NCBI RefSeq assembly: GCF_007989805.1
Contig: NZ_BJUB01000002.1
Coordinates: 372,001 to 436,000, forward strand
Origin: Cellulomonas xylanilytica
GTDB taxonomy: Bacteria; Actinomycetota; Actinomycetes; Actinomycetales; Cellulomonadaceae
Reading direction: 5' to 3'
DNA length: 64,000 bases
In this document: positions 44,288 through 55,368 of the stretch, piece after piece
How the letters are laid out: each line of letters starts with the position of its first letter
How positions within the stretch are numbered: the stretch's first letter is position 1
The notes under the pieces: generated by a model
What the model saw: the letters and a program-made list of their open reading frames with translations, nothing else
What the model was told of the DNA's origin: nothing
Database searches by the model: none
Translations under genes and position numbers: made by a program

Positions 44288-44646
44288 CGCGGTCCCTCCT
44301 TCTCACGAAGCTTGTCGACGATCTCGTCGACACCGATGTCCAGCACGCGCGCCTGCTCGAGCATGGGCTCGACCACCTCGGCGAAGAACGAGGCCCGGCG
44401 CTGCGCGAGCAGCTGCTCGCGGGCGCCCTCCGCGACGAACATGCCGATGCCGCGGCGCTTGTAGAGGACGCCCTCGTCGACCAGCTCGGTGAACGCCTTC
44501 GCGGCGGTCGCCGGGTTGATGCGGAACGTCGTCGCGTACTGCGTGGTCGACATGACCTGTTCCTCCGCTCGCAGGGCTCCGGTCAGCACGTCCGACCGGA
44601 TCTGGTCGGCGATCTGCACGTACAGGGGGTCACGCCCGTCGAACAT
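44284..44646 (-). CDS. YtrA-subfamily GntR regulator
   Basis: A 120-residue short GntR protein. The winged helix starts DPLYVQIADQIRSDVLTGAL and includes INPATAAKAFTELVDEGVLY and KRRGIGMFV. The small C-terminal part (about 50 residues) has no ligand-binding domain, as in YtrA regulators, which repress their own ABC operons. GGAGG lies upstream of ATG 44646. A matching inverted repeat stands 24 bases upstream. Confidence 0.92.
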   Translation of the reverse strand: MFDGRDPLYVQIADQIRSDVLTGALRAEEQVMSTTQYATTFRINPATAAKAFTELVDEGVLYKRRGIGMFVAEGAREQLLAQRRASFFAEVVEPMLEQARVLDIGVDEIVDKLREKEGPR

Positions 44647-44669
44647 CGCGCGCCTCCGTTCTTGGGTTC

Positions 44670-44691
44670 GTTACTTGACCAACTAACCATA
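44670..44691 (-). promoter_or_regulatory. candidate YtrA-type operator overlapping a -10
   Basis: GTTACTTGACCAACTAAC (44670-44687) is an inverted repeat with seven of eight arm positions matching. On the minus strand a TATGGT -10 (44691-44686) overlaps its edge, so bound repressor would block initiation of the GntR/ABC operon. Confidence 0.55.
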
Positions 44692-44775
44692 GGACCGCGT
44701 CCGCCCGCAAGGGGTATCACGGTCCTCGTTCGCCGCTCTTCCCGAACGACCACCAGTGACGCCTGAGGGGGAGCC

Positions 44776-46269
44776 ATGCCGCACGGAGATGCCGACCAGG
44801 GCATTCGGACACCGAAGTCCACGTTCTACGACCAGGGCCGCTTCGGCCGCCTGTTCCCGGCGCTCCCGGGATTCGCCGCCGACACCGCGACCGTCCGGGC
44901 CGCGCTCGTCGAGCTGGGCAGGCCCGGCGGGATCATGGACACCAACGAGAGCCCGACCGCCGACCCGTTCGCGCTGATCGTCGACCCGACGCTCAGCGTC
45001 GACAACCCGGACAACCCGCGCCTCACGGCCGGCATGACGTTCCTCGGGCAGTTCCTCGACCACGACATGACGTTCGACCCGACGTCGAGCCTGGCTCGCA
45101 CCCAGGACCCCGAGTCGCTCCGCAACTTCCGCATCCCGGCGCTCGACCTGGACAGCGTCTACGGCGGCGGCCCCGGCGTGTCACCGCACCTCTACGACCA
45201 GAGCGTCGACCACGGGCGCACCACGATGCTGGTCGAGCCCAACGTCGGCTCCGAGGCCGTCTGCATCGACGGCGTCCAGCGCTTCGACGTGCCGCGCAAC
45301 ACCCAGGGCACCGCGCTCATCGGCGACCCGCGCAACGACGAGAACCTCATCGTCGACCAGCTGCACCTGGCGTTCCTGCGCTTCCACAACCGGGTGGTCT
45401 CTGACGTCCGCGGCGACCTCGGCCCGCTGGCCACTCCCGGCGAGCTGTTCGCCGAGGCGCAGCGCATCGTCCGGTGGCACTACCAGTGGATGATCCTGCA
45501 CGAGTTCCTGCCGCTGACCTGTGGCGACGCGCTCGTCGCCGACATCGTGGCGAACGGCCGCAGGTTCTACGACTGGCGCAACTCCCCCTACATCCCGGTG
45601 GAGTTCTCCGTCGCGGCCTACCGGTTCGGGCACTCGCAGGTGCGACCCAGCTACCGCGCGAACTTCGGCACCTCGGCCACCGACCGCACCCTCCAGTTCT
45701 TCGCGGTCATCTTCGACCACACCGCCACCGGCACCGACCCCGCCGACCTGCGCGGCGGCTGCCGGGCACCGCGACGGTTCATCGACTGGCAGACGTTCTT
45801 CGACTTCGGCGGCGGCCAGGTGCGCAAGAACAAGCGGATCGACACCAAGCTCTCGACGGCCCTCTTCCACCTACTGGGCCAGCCGTCCGACGAGCCCGAC
45901 TCGCTCGCCATCCGCAACCTGATCCGCGGCCTGACGATGGAGGTCCCCTCCGGGCAGCGCGTCGCCGCCGCCATGCAGGAGACCCCGCTGCACGAGAGCG
46001 AGCTGGCCGACCTCGAGCCGTTCGGCCTGCACAAGCGGACGCCGCTGTGGTTCTACGTGCTCCGGGAGGCCGACGTCCGCGCCGACGGTCAGCACCTCGG
46101 CCCGGTCGGGGGGCGGATCGTCGCCGAGGTCTTCCACGGCCTCATCGACGGCGACCCGTCGTCGTACCTGTCGCAGGACCCGGACTGGACCCCGACCTAC
46201 GGCACCGACGACGACTTCGGCATCACGGACCTGCTCACCGCGGCGGGCGTGGTCGGCGCCCTGGCCTGA
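44776..46269 (+). CDS. animal-type haem peroxidase
   Basis: A 497-residue member of the peroxidase-cyclooxygenase superfamily (PF03098). The distal His is in GQFLDHDMTFD, the calcium/haem-linked helix region in LHLAFLRFHNR and the proximal His in AYRFGHSQVRPSY. It lacks a signal peptide and any fused domain, as in the bacterial peroxicin branch. It could oxidise halides or organic substrates; the natural reaction is not established. The ATG is preceded by GAGGGGGAG. It stands alone, divergent from the GntR operon. Confidence 0.88.
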   Translation: MPHGDADQGIRTPKSTFYDQGRFGRLFPALPGFAADTATVRAALVELGRPGGIMDTNESPTADPFALIVDPTLSVDNPDNPRLTAGMTFLGQFLDHDMTFDPTSSLARTQDPESLRNFRIPALDLDSVYGGGPGVSPHLYDQSVDHGRTTMLVEPNVGSEAVCIDGVQRFDVPRNTQGTALIGDPRNDENLIVDQLHLAFLRFHNRVVSDVRGDLGPLATPGELFAEAQRIVRWHYQWMILHEFLPLTCGDALVADIVANGRRFYDWRNSPYIPVEFSVAAYRFGHSQVRPSYRANFGTSATDRTLQFFAVIFDHTATGTDPADLRGGCRAPRRFIDWQTFFDFGGGQVRKNKRIDTKLSTALFHLLGQPSDEPDSLAIRNLIRGLTMEVPSGQRVAAAMQETPLHESELADLEPFGLHKRTPLWFYVLREADVRADGQHLGPVGGRIVAEVFHGLIDGDPSSYLSQDPDWTPTYGTDDDFGITDLLTAAGVVGALA

Positions 46270-46281
46270 CCCAGTGCGGCT

Positions 46282-46496
46282 GCGTCCGCACATCCGGTCG
46301 CCGGGACGCTCGAACCTGCGGACGTCCCGGGTCGCCACCGCCTGCGTCCGCAGATCCGGTCGCCGGAGCGCGCGATGCTGCGGACGTAGCGTCCGCACTC
46401 GTGAGCCCTGGAACCCGCTCGAGTGCGGACGCAGCACCGCCAATGACAGCAACGTCCGCACTCCGGAGGGTTGGAGCCCCCCGGAGTGCGGACGTT
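46282..46496. repeat. four tandem hairpin units with RCGTCCGCA ends
   Basis: Units at 46282-46325, 46344-46387, 46389-46432 and 46451-46496 each begin with RCGTCCGCA and end with its complement. The first three are exactly 44 bases. Units 1 and 2 also share ATCCGGTCGCCGG in the loop; units 3 and 4 have extended perfect stems of 13 and 16 bp. They fill the gap between the convergent peroxidase and asd genes. Confidence 0.85.
46451..46496 (-). terminator. asd terminator (hairpin unit 4)
   Basis: A 16-bp perfect stem (AACGTCCGCACTCCGG, 46451-46466 with 46481-46496) ending eight bases past the asd stop. It is the fourth unit of the hairpin-repeat array. Confidence 0.75.
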
Positions 46497-46504
46497 GCGG
46501 TGCG

Positions 46505-48833
<2,329 letters not shown>

Positions 48834-48906
48834 GGGAGAGCTCTTTCGCGGGCTCGGGACAGGTCCGGGCGAGTGTACGTGCGTGCCCACCAGGTGGTCA
48901 CCGAGT

Positions 48907-48938
48907 TTCAGATGCCGGATCGCCGTCGCCCATCTGAA
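48907..48938. promoter_or_regulatory. inverted repeat between lysC and the CBM2 gene
   Basis: TTCAGATG at 48907-48914 and CATCTGAA at 48931-48938 form an 8-bp inverted repeat with 16 bases between the arms. This is unusually AT-rich for this region. It lies between the divergent lysC and CBM2 genes and could bind a dimeric regulator of either. Confidence 0.4.
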
Positions 48939-49034
48939 GCGTTTGGGAATCTCCCGCCGAGCGGCACAGGCCGCCACGCTGCCAGAGCGACACCCGTCCG
49001 CAGGGGGCCGGGTGCGCGACCGAGAGGACCCACC

Positions 49035-50252
49035 ATGCGCGTCCGCGCTGCACTCACCGCCCTCGTCGTCGCCGTGCTGGCCTCGGTCGGCACCCTCGTC
49101 GGGCTGACCGCCCAGGCCGCCGCGGGCTGTCAGGTCACGTGGACGGCGAACTCCTGGCCAGGGGGGTTCACGGCCGACGTGCGCGTCAGCCCCGGTGAGG
49201 CCGCACGCGGCTGGACGCTCACCTGGGCGTTCCCGTCCGGGCAGCGCGTGACGCAGGGCTGGAACGCCAACGTGGTGCAGACCGGGTCCAGCGTGACCGC
49301 GACGAACGCGGCGTGGAACGGCGAGATCCCGGCCGGCGGCAGCACGTCGTTCGGGTTCCAGGGCACCTTCAGCGGCACGAACACGGCGCCGACGGACTTC
49401 GTGCTCAACGGTGTCGCGTGCAACGGCGGGACCCCGACGGCCTCCCCCACACCACCGCCCACGTCGACGCCGACACCCACGCCGACCGTCACCCCGACCC
49501 CGACGCCGACTCCGACTCCGACGGTCACGCCGACGCCCACCCCGACACCGACCGTCCCGCCCAACCCCGACTGCGGCACCGCGCTCTTCTGCGACGGCCT
49601 CGAGTCGCAGACCGGTACCGCGCTGAGCAGCCCGTGGACCGTCACGCACCCCGACTGCTCGGGCACCGGAACCGCGTCGGTCGACAGCACCGTCGCGCAC
49701 TCGGGCACCCGCTCGCTCAAGGTCGTCGGCACGGCCGGCTACTGCAACCACGTGTTCGCCCAGGCCGCCGCGGACCTGTCGACGCTCCCGCAGTCCTACT
49801 ACGTGCGCTTCTACGTCCGGCACACCACCGCCCAGCCGACCTCGCACACCACGTTCCTCGCCATGAAGGACTCCGCCGACGGGGGTCGCGACCTGCGGAT
49901 GGGCGGCCAGAACGGCGCGCTCCAGTGGAACCGGTCGTCGGACGACGCCACCCTGCCCGAGCAGAGCCCGGTCGGCGTCTCCCTGAGCACCGCGCTCCCC
50001 ACAGGCTCGTGGCACTGCGTCGAGCTGCTCGTCGAGGGCTCCGGGCGTCTGACCACCTGGGTCGACGGGTCCACCGTCGCCGGGCTCGTCGCCGACGGCA
50101 CCGCGACGCACGACGTCGACCGCCAGTGGTACGCCCGGTCGTGGGCGCCGCGCCTCACCGACCTGCGGCTCGGCTGGGAGAGCTACGGCGAGGGCGCCGA
50201 CACGCTCTGGTACGACGACGTCGCCGTCGCAGCCGCCCGCCTCGGCTGCTGA
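49035..50252 (+). CDS. secreted CBM2 protein with Cip1-like C-terminal domain
   Basis: A 405-residue secreted protein. Signal peptide 1-30; CBM2 at about 32-129 ([40 protein letters not shown]); a Thr-Pro linker 131-178; then a domain of about 225 residues opening [15 protein letters not shown] and including [19 protein letters not shown] and [11 protein letters not shown]. The last domain resembles the Cip1 beta-jelly-roll of Trichoderma and actinobacteria, structurally close to polysaccharide lyases. Its activity is uncertain. GAGAGGACC lies upstream of the ATG. Confidence 0.78.
   Translation: MRVRAALTALVVAVLASVGTLVGLTAQAAAGCQVTWTANSWPGGFTADVRVSPGEAARGWTLTWAFPSGQRVTQGWNANVVQTGSSVTATNAAWNGEIPAGGSTSFGFQGTFSGTNTAPTDFVLNGVACNGGTPTASPTPPPTSTPTPTPTVTPTPTPTPTPTVTPTPTPTPTVPPNPDCGTALFCDGLESQTGTALSSPWTVTHPDCSGTGTASVDSTVAHSGTRSLKVVGTAGYCNHVFAQAAADLSTLPQSYYVRFYVRHTTAQPTSHTTFLAMKDSADGGRDLRMGGQNGALQWNRSSDDATLPEQSPVGVSLSTALPTGSWHCVELLVEGSGRLTTWVDGSTVAGLVADGTATHDVDRQWYARSWAPRLTDLRLGWESYGEGADTLWYDDVAVAAARLGC
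49425..49568 (+). repeat. Thr-Pro linker-coding low-complexity repeat
   Basis: The segment encodes residues 131-178 of the CBM2 protein as runs of TPTPTPT and TVTPTP, a flexible linker typical of secreted cellulases and often O-mannosylated in actinobacteria. Confidence 0.85.
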
Positions 50253-50273
50253 GCCTGCAGCACGGGCTGGGGC

Positions 50274-50840
50274 TCAAGGCTGGAGGGCGTCGTACTCCGC
50301 CTCGGCAGCGACGTCGTCCTCCACGTCCAGTCGCAGGTGCGCCAGCATCGTCTGCAGGGTGCGCAGGACGCTGGACGCGCGCTCGCCCCAGTCGGACAGG
50401 TAGGAGAACTGCCACCACCACAACGCCTCGAGCACCCCGCCGGACTCGTAGTGCCGCAGTCCCTGGGCCAGCGCCCCGGCGATCGCGACGAGGTCCCCCG
50501 ACACGGAGGCGGGCTGGACGTCGACGCCCAGCAGCGGGTCGACGACCTCGGCGTACTCGTCGATGCCCTCGAACACGTTGGCCAGGTTGGCACGCAGCGG
50601 CTCGACGTCCGGGTCGGGGCCGACGTCCGGCTCGAACCGCTCGGACGGCACCACGTCGGTGGTGGCACCGAGCCGCGCACCGGCCGCGAGCATGTCGCTC
50701 ACGGCGAGCAGCAGCAGCGGCAGGGACGCGTCCGGGTTGGCCCCCGACGCGACCTCCGTGACGGTCGTCAGGTAGCTGCGTGCCTCCGACGCGACCGCGT
50801 CGGCGATGTCCCGCAGGTCCGCGTCAGCCGTGGTGCTCAT
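50274..50840 (-). CDS. DUF5063 family protein
   Basis: A 188-residue soluble helical protein (MSTTADADLRDIADAVASEA at the start, EALWWWQFSYLSDWGERASS near the end). It belongs to the DUF5063 family that sits beside recR in Streptomyces and relatives. No catalytic motif is visible and no function is known. It starts ten bases after the recR stop and so is the last gene of the dnaX-recR transcript. Confidence 0.82.
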   Translation of the reverse strand: MSTTADADLRDIADAVASEARSYLTTVTEVASGANPDASLPLLLLAVSDMLAAGARLGATTDVVPSERFEPDVGPDPDVEPLRANLANVFEGIDEYAEVVDPLLGVDVQPASVSGDLVAIAGALAQGLRHYESGGVLEALWWWQFSYLSDWGERASSVLRTLQTMLAHLRLDVEDDVAAEAEYDALQP

Positions 50841-50850
50841 CGGTCTCCCC

Positions 50851-51450
50851 TTACGCGCTGATCCGTCGACGGCCCTCGAAGGCCCGCCCGAGGGTGACCT
50901 CGTCGGCGTACTCGAGGTCCCCGCCCACCGGCAGGCCCGATGCCAGCCGGCTGACCGTGAGTCCCATCGGGACGAGCAGCCGGGCAAGGTACGTGGCGGT
51001 CGCCTCGCCCTCGACGTTCGGGTCCGTGGCCAGGATGACCTCGGTGACCGTGCCGTCCGCGAGGCGCGTCATCAGACCGGCGATGCGCAGGTCGTCCGGT
51101 CCGACGCCCGCGATCGGGTTGATGGCGCCGCCGAGCACGTGGTACTTGCCGCGGAACTCGCGGGTGCGCTCGATGGCGACGACGTCCTTCGACTCCTCGA
51201 CCACGCAGATCGACGTCGGGGAGCGGCGCGGGTCCCGGCAGATGCGGCACTGCGGCTCCTGCGCGACGTTGCCGCAGATCTCGCAGAACCGGACGCGGAG
51301 CTTGACCTCGGTCAGCGCGTCGGACAGGCGGCGGACGTCCGCCGGGTCCGCCGAGAGGATGTGGAACGCGATGCGCTGGGCGCTCTTGGGACCGACCCCG
51401 GGCAGTCGCCCGAGCTCGTCGATCAGGTCCTGGACCGCGCCTTCGTACAC
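50851..51450 (-). CDS. recR: recombination mediator RecR
   Basis: A 199-residue protein of the RecFOR pathway that helps load RecA on gapped DNA. Helix-hairpin-helix [20 protein letters not shown], zinc finger [16 protein letters not shown], Toprim domain ([36 protein letters not shown]) and the C-terminal Walker-B-like [16 protein letters not shown] are all present. Starts at GTG 51450, 65 bases after dnaX. Confidence 0.97.
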   Translation of the reverse strand: MYEGAVQDLIDELGRLPGVGPKSAQRIAFHILSADPADVRRLSDALTEVKLRVRFCEICGNVAQEPQCRICRDPRRSPTSICVVEESKDVVAIERTREFRGKYHVLGGAINPIAGVGPDDLRIAGLMTRLADGTVTEVILATDPNVEGEATATYLARLLVPMGLTVSRLASGLPVGGDLEYADEVTLGRAFEGRRRISA

Positions 51451-51515
51451 CCCGTCAGCCTACGGGGTCACCGGTCCGCTGCCGCGGGACGCCACCCCCG
51501 GCCGACCGCCCGATG

Positions 51516-53846
51516 TCAGGAGGTGCCGTCGTCCAGCTGCTCGTCGATGACCGTGCCGCCGAGCATCTGCGCGACCAGCGGCGCGCCGATCAGGCTCGAC
51601 GTCGTGATGTCCGGGTCGTCCGGCGACGGGTCGTCGGGGACGTTCGGGTTCGACCGCGACGCCGACTCCCGCGCCGCAGCCATCCCGCGCTCGCGAGCGG
51701 TCCCCGGTGCCGGCGGGGCGATGTCCTGCGGAGGCGCGTCCGGCACCGCGGGCTCCCCGGGCTCGTCGTCGGGCGGCTCGGGCATCGGGGGCTCGTCGTC
51801 CCACGACGCCGCAGCCTCCGCCGGGGTCACCGCGCGGGGGTTGCTGCGCTCGTCGGCGGCCGGTCGGGGCGCAGCCGCAGCGGGCGCCGGGGCGGACGTC
51901 GCCTGCTCCGCGAGGATGCCCTCGACCCGCACGTCGAAGCCGAGCGTCTCCCGCACGGCCCGTGCGACGACGTCCGCGTGGGCGCCGTTGCGGAACGTGG
52001 TGGCGAGCGCCGGGTTGTCGAACGCGATCCTCAGCGTCGTGGCGTCCAGCTCCGCCACCTGGGCGTTGCGGGGGTCGATGAGCGCCCACGTGACGCGCCG
52101 CAGACCCTTGACGGTCTCGAGCACCTCGGGCCACCGGCGACGCAGCACCTCGGTGTCGGGACCGCCGCTCGCGCGGCCGGAGGCGGCTGCGGGCGCAGGG
52201 GCGGCTGCGGGCGCAGGGGCGGCTGCTGGCGCAGGAGCGGGGGCGGCGGTGGGTGACGGCGCAGACGTCCGGGCCGAGGGCGCCGACGCGGCGACCGCCG
52301 GCTCCTGCGCGGCCGGCGCAGGACGCTCGCCCGCTGCAGCCGGCGGCGCGACGACGTCCCACGGTGGGCTGTCGTCGTCGACGGTGCCCGGCGCCGCGGC
52401 TGTCAGGGGCGCGTCGGTCTCGGTGCCCGCCGTGCTCGTCGGACGCGAGGGGGCCTCACCCTGGTCGGCCTGCTGAGGACGCGACGGCGGGTCGGCGACC
52501 GGCGAGGGCACCGGTCGGGCCGCCTGGGGCGGCGGAGCGTCCTGCGGCGCAGCGGGCGCGGCCGCGGCCGGAGGGGCGGCGACCGGAGGTGCGCCGACGG
52601 GAGCGGGCGCGGGGGCAGCGACCGGCGCAGCGGGCGGACCGGCGACGGGGACCCGGACGGCGGCAGCACCGTCGGCAGGCAGACCGCGCTCCAGCCGGTC
52701 GAGGCGGGCGCCGAAGCCGGACCGGCTGTCCTCGACCGCGGGCAGCAGGAGCCGCGCCATGAGCAGCTCGAGGTGCAGTCGGGGGGACGTCGCGCCGGTC
52801 ATCTCGGTGAGCGCGGCGTTGCACAGGTCGGCCGACCGCGACAGCTCGGAGGCGCCGAGGTGCCGGGCCTGCAGGCGCATGCGGTCGAGCTGGTCGCTGG
52901 GGACGTCGCGCAGGGCGGCGTCGGCAGCGTCGCCGGAGGCCGCGATGACGATGAGGTCGCGCAGGCGCTCGAGCAGGTCCTCGACGAAGCGCCGGGGCTC
53001 GTGGCCGGTGGAGATCACGCGCTCGACCACCCGGAACGCGGAGGCCCCGTCGCGGGCGGCGATGGCCTCGGTGAGGTCGTCCAGGAGCGAGGCCTGCGTG
53101 TACCCGAGGAGCGCGGCGGCGCCCTCGTACCCGAGCTCGCCGCCACCGGAGCCGGCGATCAGCTGGTCGAGCACGGAGAGGGTGTCCCGGACGGATCCCC
53201 CGCCCGCCCGCACCACGAGCGGCAGCACGCCGGGCGCGACGGGCACGCCCTCGGCGTCGCACAGCTGCTGCAGGTACGGCACCAGCACGTCGGGCGGGAC
53301 CAGCCGGAACGGGTAGTGGTGGGTGCGCGAGCGGATGGTGCCGATGACCTTGTCCGGCTCCGTCGTCGCGAAGATGAACTTGATGTGCGGCGGGGGCTCC
53401 TCGACGATCTTCAGGAGCGCGTTGAAGCCCTGGTTCGAGACCATGTGGGCCTCGTCGAGGATGAAGACCTTGTAGCGGTCCCGCGCGGGCGCGAACGTGG
53501 CGCGTTCCCGCAGCTCACGGGCGTCGTCCACACCACCGTGGCTGGCCGCGTCGATCTCGACGACGTCGAGGCTGCCCGGTCCCCCGCGGGCGAGCTCCAC
53601 GCACGACTCGCACACGTCGCACGGGGTGTCGGTCGGGTTCTCCTCGGTGTTCTGCGCGCAGTTGAGGATGCGGGCCAGGATGCGCGCGGACGTCGTCTTG
53701 CCGCAGCCGCGCGGCCCGGAGAACAGGTACGCGTGGTTGACCTGACCGCTGCGCAGCGCCTGCCGCAGGGGTGCAGTGACATGGTCCTGACCGATCACCT
53801 CGGCGAAGTTCTCGGGCCGGTAGCGGCGGTACAGGGCTGTCGTCAC
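51516..53846 (-). CDS. dnaX: DNA polymerase III subunit gamma/tau
   Basis: A 776-residue clamp-loader ATPase. Walker A GPRGCGKTTSARIL, the zinc module CAQNTEENPTDTPCDVCESC, Walker B FILDEAHM, SRC-like TIRSRTHHYPFRL and the DnaX collar follow in order. A long Pro/Ala-rich linker (about 390-600) leads to a C-terminal domain (RWPEVLETVKGLRRVTWALI) that binds the polymerase. Starts at GTG 53846. I see no slippery poly-A stretch for the frameshifted gamma form, consistent with actinobacteria making tau only. Confidence 0.97.
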   Translation of the reverse strand: MTTALYRRYRPENFAEVIGQDHVTAPLRQALRSGQVNHAYLFSGPRGCGKTTSARILARILNCAQNTEENPTDTPCDVCESCVELARGGPGSLDVVEIDAASHGGVDDARELRERATFAPARDRYKVFILDEAHMVSNQGFNALLKIVEEPPPHIKFIFATTEPDKVIGTIRSRTHHYPFRLVPPDVLVPYLQQLCDAEGVPVAPGVLPLVVRAGGGSVRDTLSVLDQLIAGSGGGELGYEGAAALLGYTQASLLDDLTEAIAARDGASAFRVVERVISTGHEPRRFVEDLLERLRDLIVIAASGDAADAALRDVPSDQLDRMRLQARHLGASELSRSADLCNAALTEMTGATSPRLHLELLMARLLLPAVEDSRSGFGARLDRLERGLPADGAAAVRVPVAGPPAAPVAAPAPAPVGAPPVAAPPAAAAPAAPQDAPPPQAARPVPSPVADPPSRPQQADQGEAPSRPTSTAGTETDAPLTAAAPGTVDDDSPPWDVVAPPAAAGERPAPAAQEPAVAASAPSARTSAPSPTAAPAPAPAAAPAPAAAPAPAAASGRASGGPDTEVLRRRWPEVLETVKGLRRVTWALIDPRNAQVAELDATTLRIAFDNPALATTFRNGAHADVVARAVRETLGFDVRVEGILAEQATSAPAPAAAAPRPAADERSNPRAVTPAEAAASWDDEPPMPEPPDDEPGEPAVPDAPPQDIAPPAPGTARERGMAAARESASRSNPNVPDDPSPDDPDITTSSLIGAPLVAQMLGGTVIDEQLDDGTS

Positions 53847-53888
53847 GCCACGAACCCTAGACGCCCGCGCCGACAGACGGCGCCTCTC

Positions 53889-55253
53889 TCAGGGCGACAT
53901 CGCAGCGATCGCCGTGAGCACCCCGTCCGGGTCGTAGCGCCGCTTCGCGGCCAGCAGGCGGTCGGCGTTCGCACCGAAGCCGAGCCGCACCCGGTCCGCG
54001 TCCGCCGGTCCGAGGATGTTCGGGTACCCACCGGGCAGCGCGCCGGGCTCGAGAGCCTCCGCGACCCCCTCGACCCAGGCATGGTGCGGGGCGGGACCAC
54101 TCCCGGCCGGGTCGGGTCGCCACGCGGCGATCACCTCGGCGAGGACGTGCTCCTGGCGCAGCGCGAAGGCGGTGGCGTCCGGGGCGACCCGGGTGGCGGC
54201 GCCGTGGAAGTGGTGCAGCGCCAGCAGCGAGGACGGCGACAGCCAGCTCGCTGCCCCCTCGGCGAGCGCCTCGATGGCGTCGTCGGTGAGAGTCGGCAGC
54301 CACCGGGTCCCCAGCGCGTAGTGCTGACCGGGCTGCGCCCCCGCCTCGAACATCCGGATGAGCTCGGGGTAGGGCATCGGGCCGACTCCCCCGGCGACGG
54401 GCGTGCCGAGCCGGAGCAGCGGGGCGACCGCCGCCTCGCCCGCGGCGAGGTCCCCGCTCCAGGTCGGCGCGACGTACACGGCGGCCCCGCCGTCCGGTCC
54501 GCCGACGAAGCCGGCCATCACGGTGAGCTCGTCGGGAGCCGTGGCGAGCACCTCGCGGTAGCCGCGCAGGACACCCACGGCCTGCTCCTTCGGGTACAGG
54601 ACCATGCCGCCGAGCACCGGGCCCAGCGGGTGCAGCCGGTAGCGGGCCGCGGTCACGATGCCGACGTTCCCGCCGCCGCCCCGCAGAGCCCAGAGCAGCT
54701 CGGGGTCCCCGGTGGGCCCGGCGACGACCTGGGTCCCGTCCGCGAGGAGCACGTCGGCCGACAGCAGGTTGTCGAGCGCGAGCCCGAACCGCCCGACCAG
54801 GCCGCCGTAGCCTCCGGCGAGGGTCATCCCGGCCATCCCGACCGTCCGCACGACCGCCGTCGCGGTGCCCAGGCCGACCGCGTCCGCCGGGTCCACGACG
54901 TCCGCGACGAGCGCGCCCCCCTGCGCGGCTGCCACGCCGGCGCCCGCGTCGATCTCGACGTCACGCAGCGCGGACAGGTCGAGCACCACACCGCCGTCGG
55001 TCAGCGCCCGCCCGGCCCAGTCGTGCCCGCCGCCGCGCACCGACAGCGGGACGCCGTGGTCGCGCGCGACGAGCAGTGCCGTCCGCACGTCGGCGGCGTC
55101 GACGCACCGCACGACCACCGCGGGACGCCGGTCGACCGCACCGTTCCACACGCGCCGGGCGTCGTCGTACCCGTCGTCGTGCTCCTGCCACACCGGACCG
55201 CGCACCTGCGCACGCAGCCGCGCGCCGATCCCCGAGCTCGTCGTCTGCGTCAT
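53889..55253 (-). CDS. FAD-binding oxidoreductase, berberine-bridge-enzyme type
   Basis: A 454-residue PCMH-type flavoprotein. The FAD-linking His is in SVRGGGHDWAGRAL; the second BBE linkage Cys is absent (GGYGGLVGRFGLALDNLL), so a single covalent bond is expected. The C-terminal BBE motif with GYPNILGPADADRVRLGFG followed by LAAKRRYDP is present. Such enzymes oxidise sugars or alcohols with oxygen. Start ATG 55253 (MTQTTSSG). No partner genes are adjacent. Confidence 0.87.
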   Translation of the reverse strand: MTQTTSSGIGARLRAQVRGPVWQEHDDGYDDARRVWNGAVDRRPAVVVRCVDAADVRTALLVARDHGVPLSVRGGGHDWAGRALTDGGVVLDLSALRDVEIDAGAGVAAAQGGALVADVVDPADAVGLGTATAVVRTVGMAGMTLAGGYGGLVGRFGLALDNLLSADVLLADGTQVVAGPTGDPELLWALRGGGGNVGIVTAARYRLHPLGPVLGGMVLYPKEQAVGVLRGYREVLATAPDELTVMAGFVGGPDGGAAVYVAPTWSGDLAAGEAAVAPLLRLGTPVAGGVGPMPYPELIRMFEAGAQPGQHYALGTRWLPTLTDDAIEALAEGAASWLSPSSLLALHHFHGAATRVAPDATAFALRQEHVLAEVIAAWRPDPAGSGPAPHHAWVEGVAEALEPGALPGGYPNILGPADADRVRLGFGANADRLLAAKRRYDPDGVLTAIAAMSP

Positions 55254-55368
55254 GTCGAGAGGCCCCCTGCCGTGCGACCAGACCGCGACCTCGTTCAGTG
55301 CATCGCCGGGCCGACGCGTCGTCAAGGAACCGACGGGCACCCTGCCCCGACGGGCACCGGACCGCCGC

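Noticed and set aside
48944..48956. TGGGAATCTCCCG as a cellobiose-regulator operator before the CBM2 gene
   Set aside because: The arms fit in part, but the spacing is one base short and the central bases differ from the 14-bp consensus.
48834..49034. c-di-AMP, c-di-GMP or lysine riboswitch in the lysC/CBM2 gap
   Set aside because: None of the conserved core sequences of these riboswitches could be found on either strand.
51516..53846. Programmed frameshift in dnaX
   Set aside because: No A-rich slippery heptamer followed by a stem is visible; the gene reads through as full-length tau.
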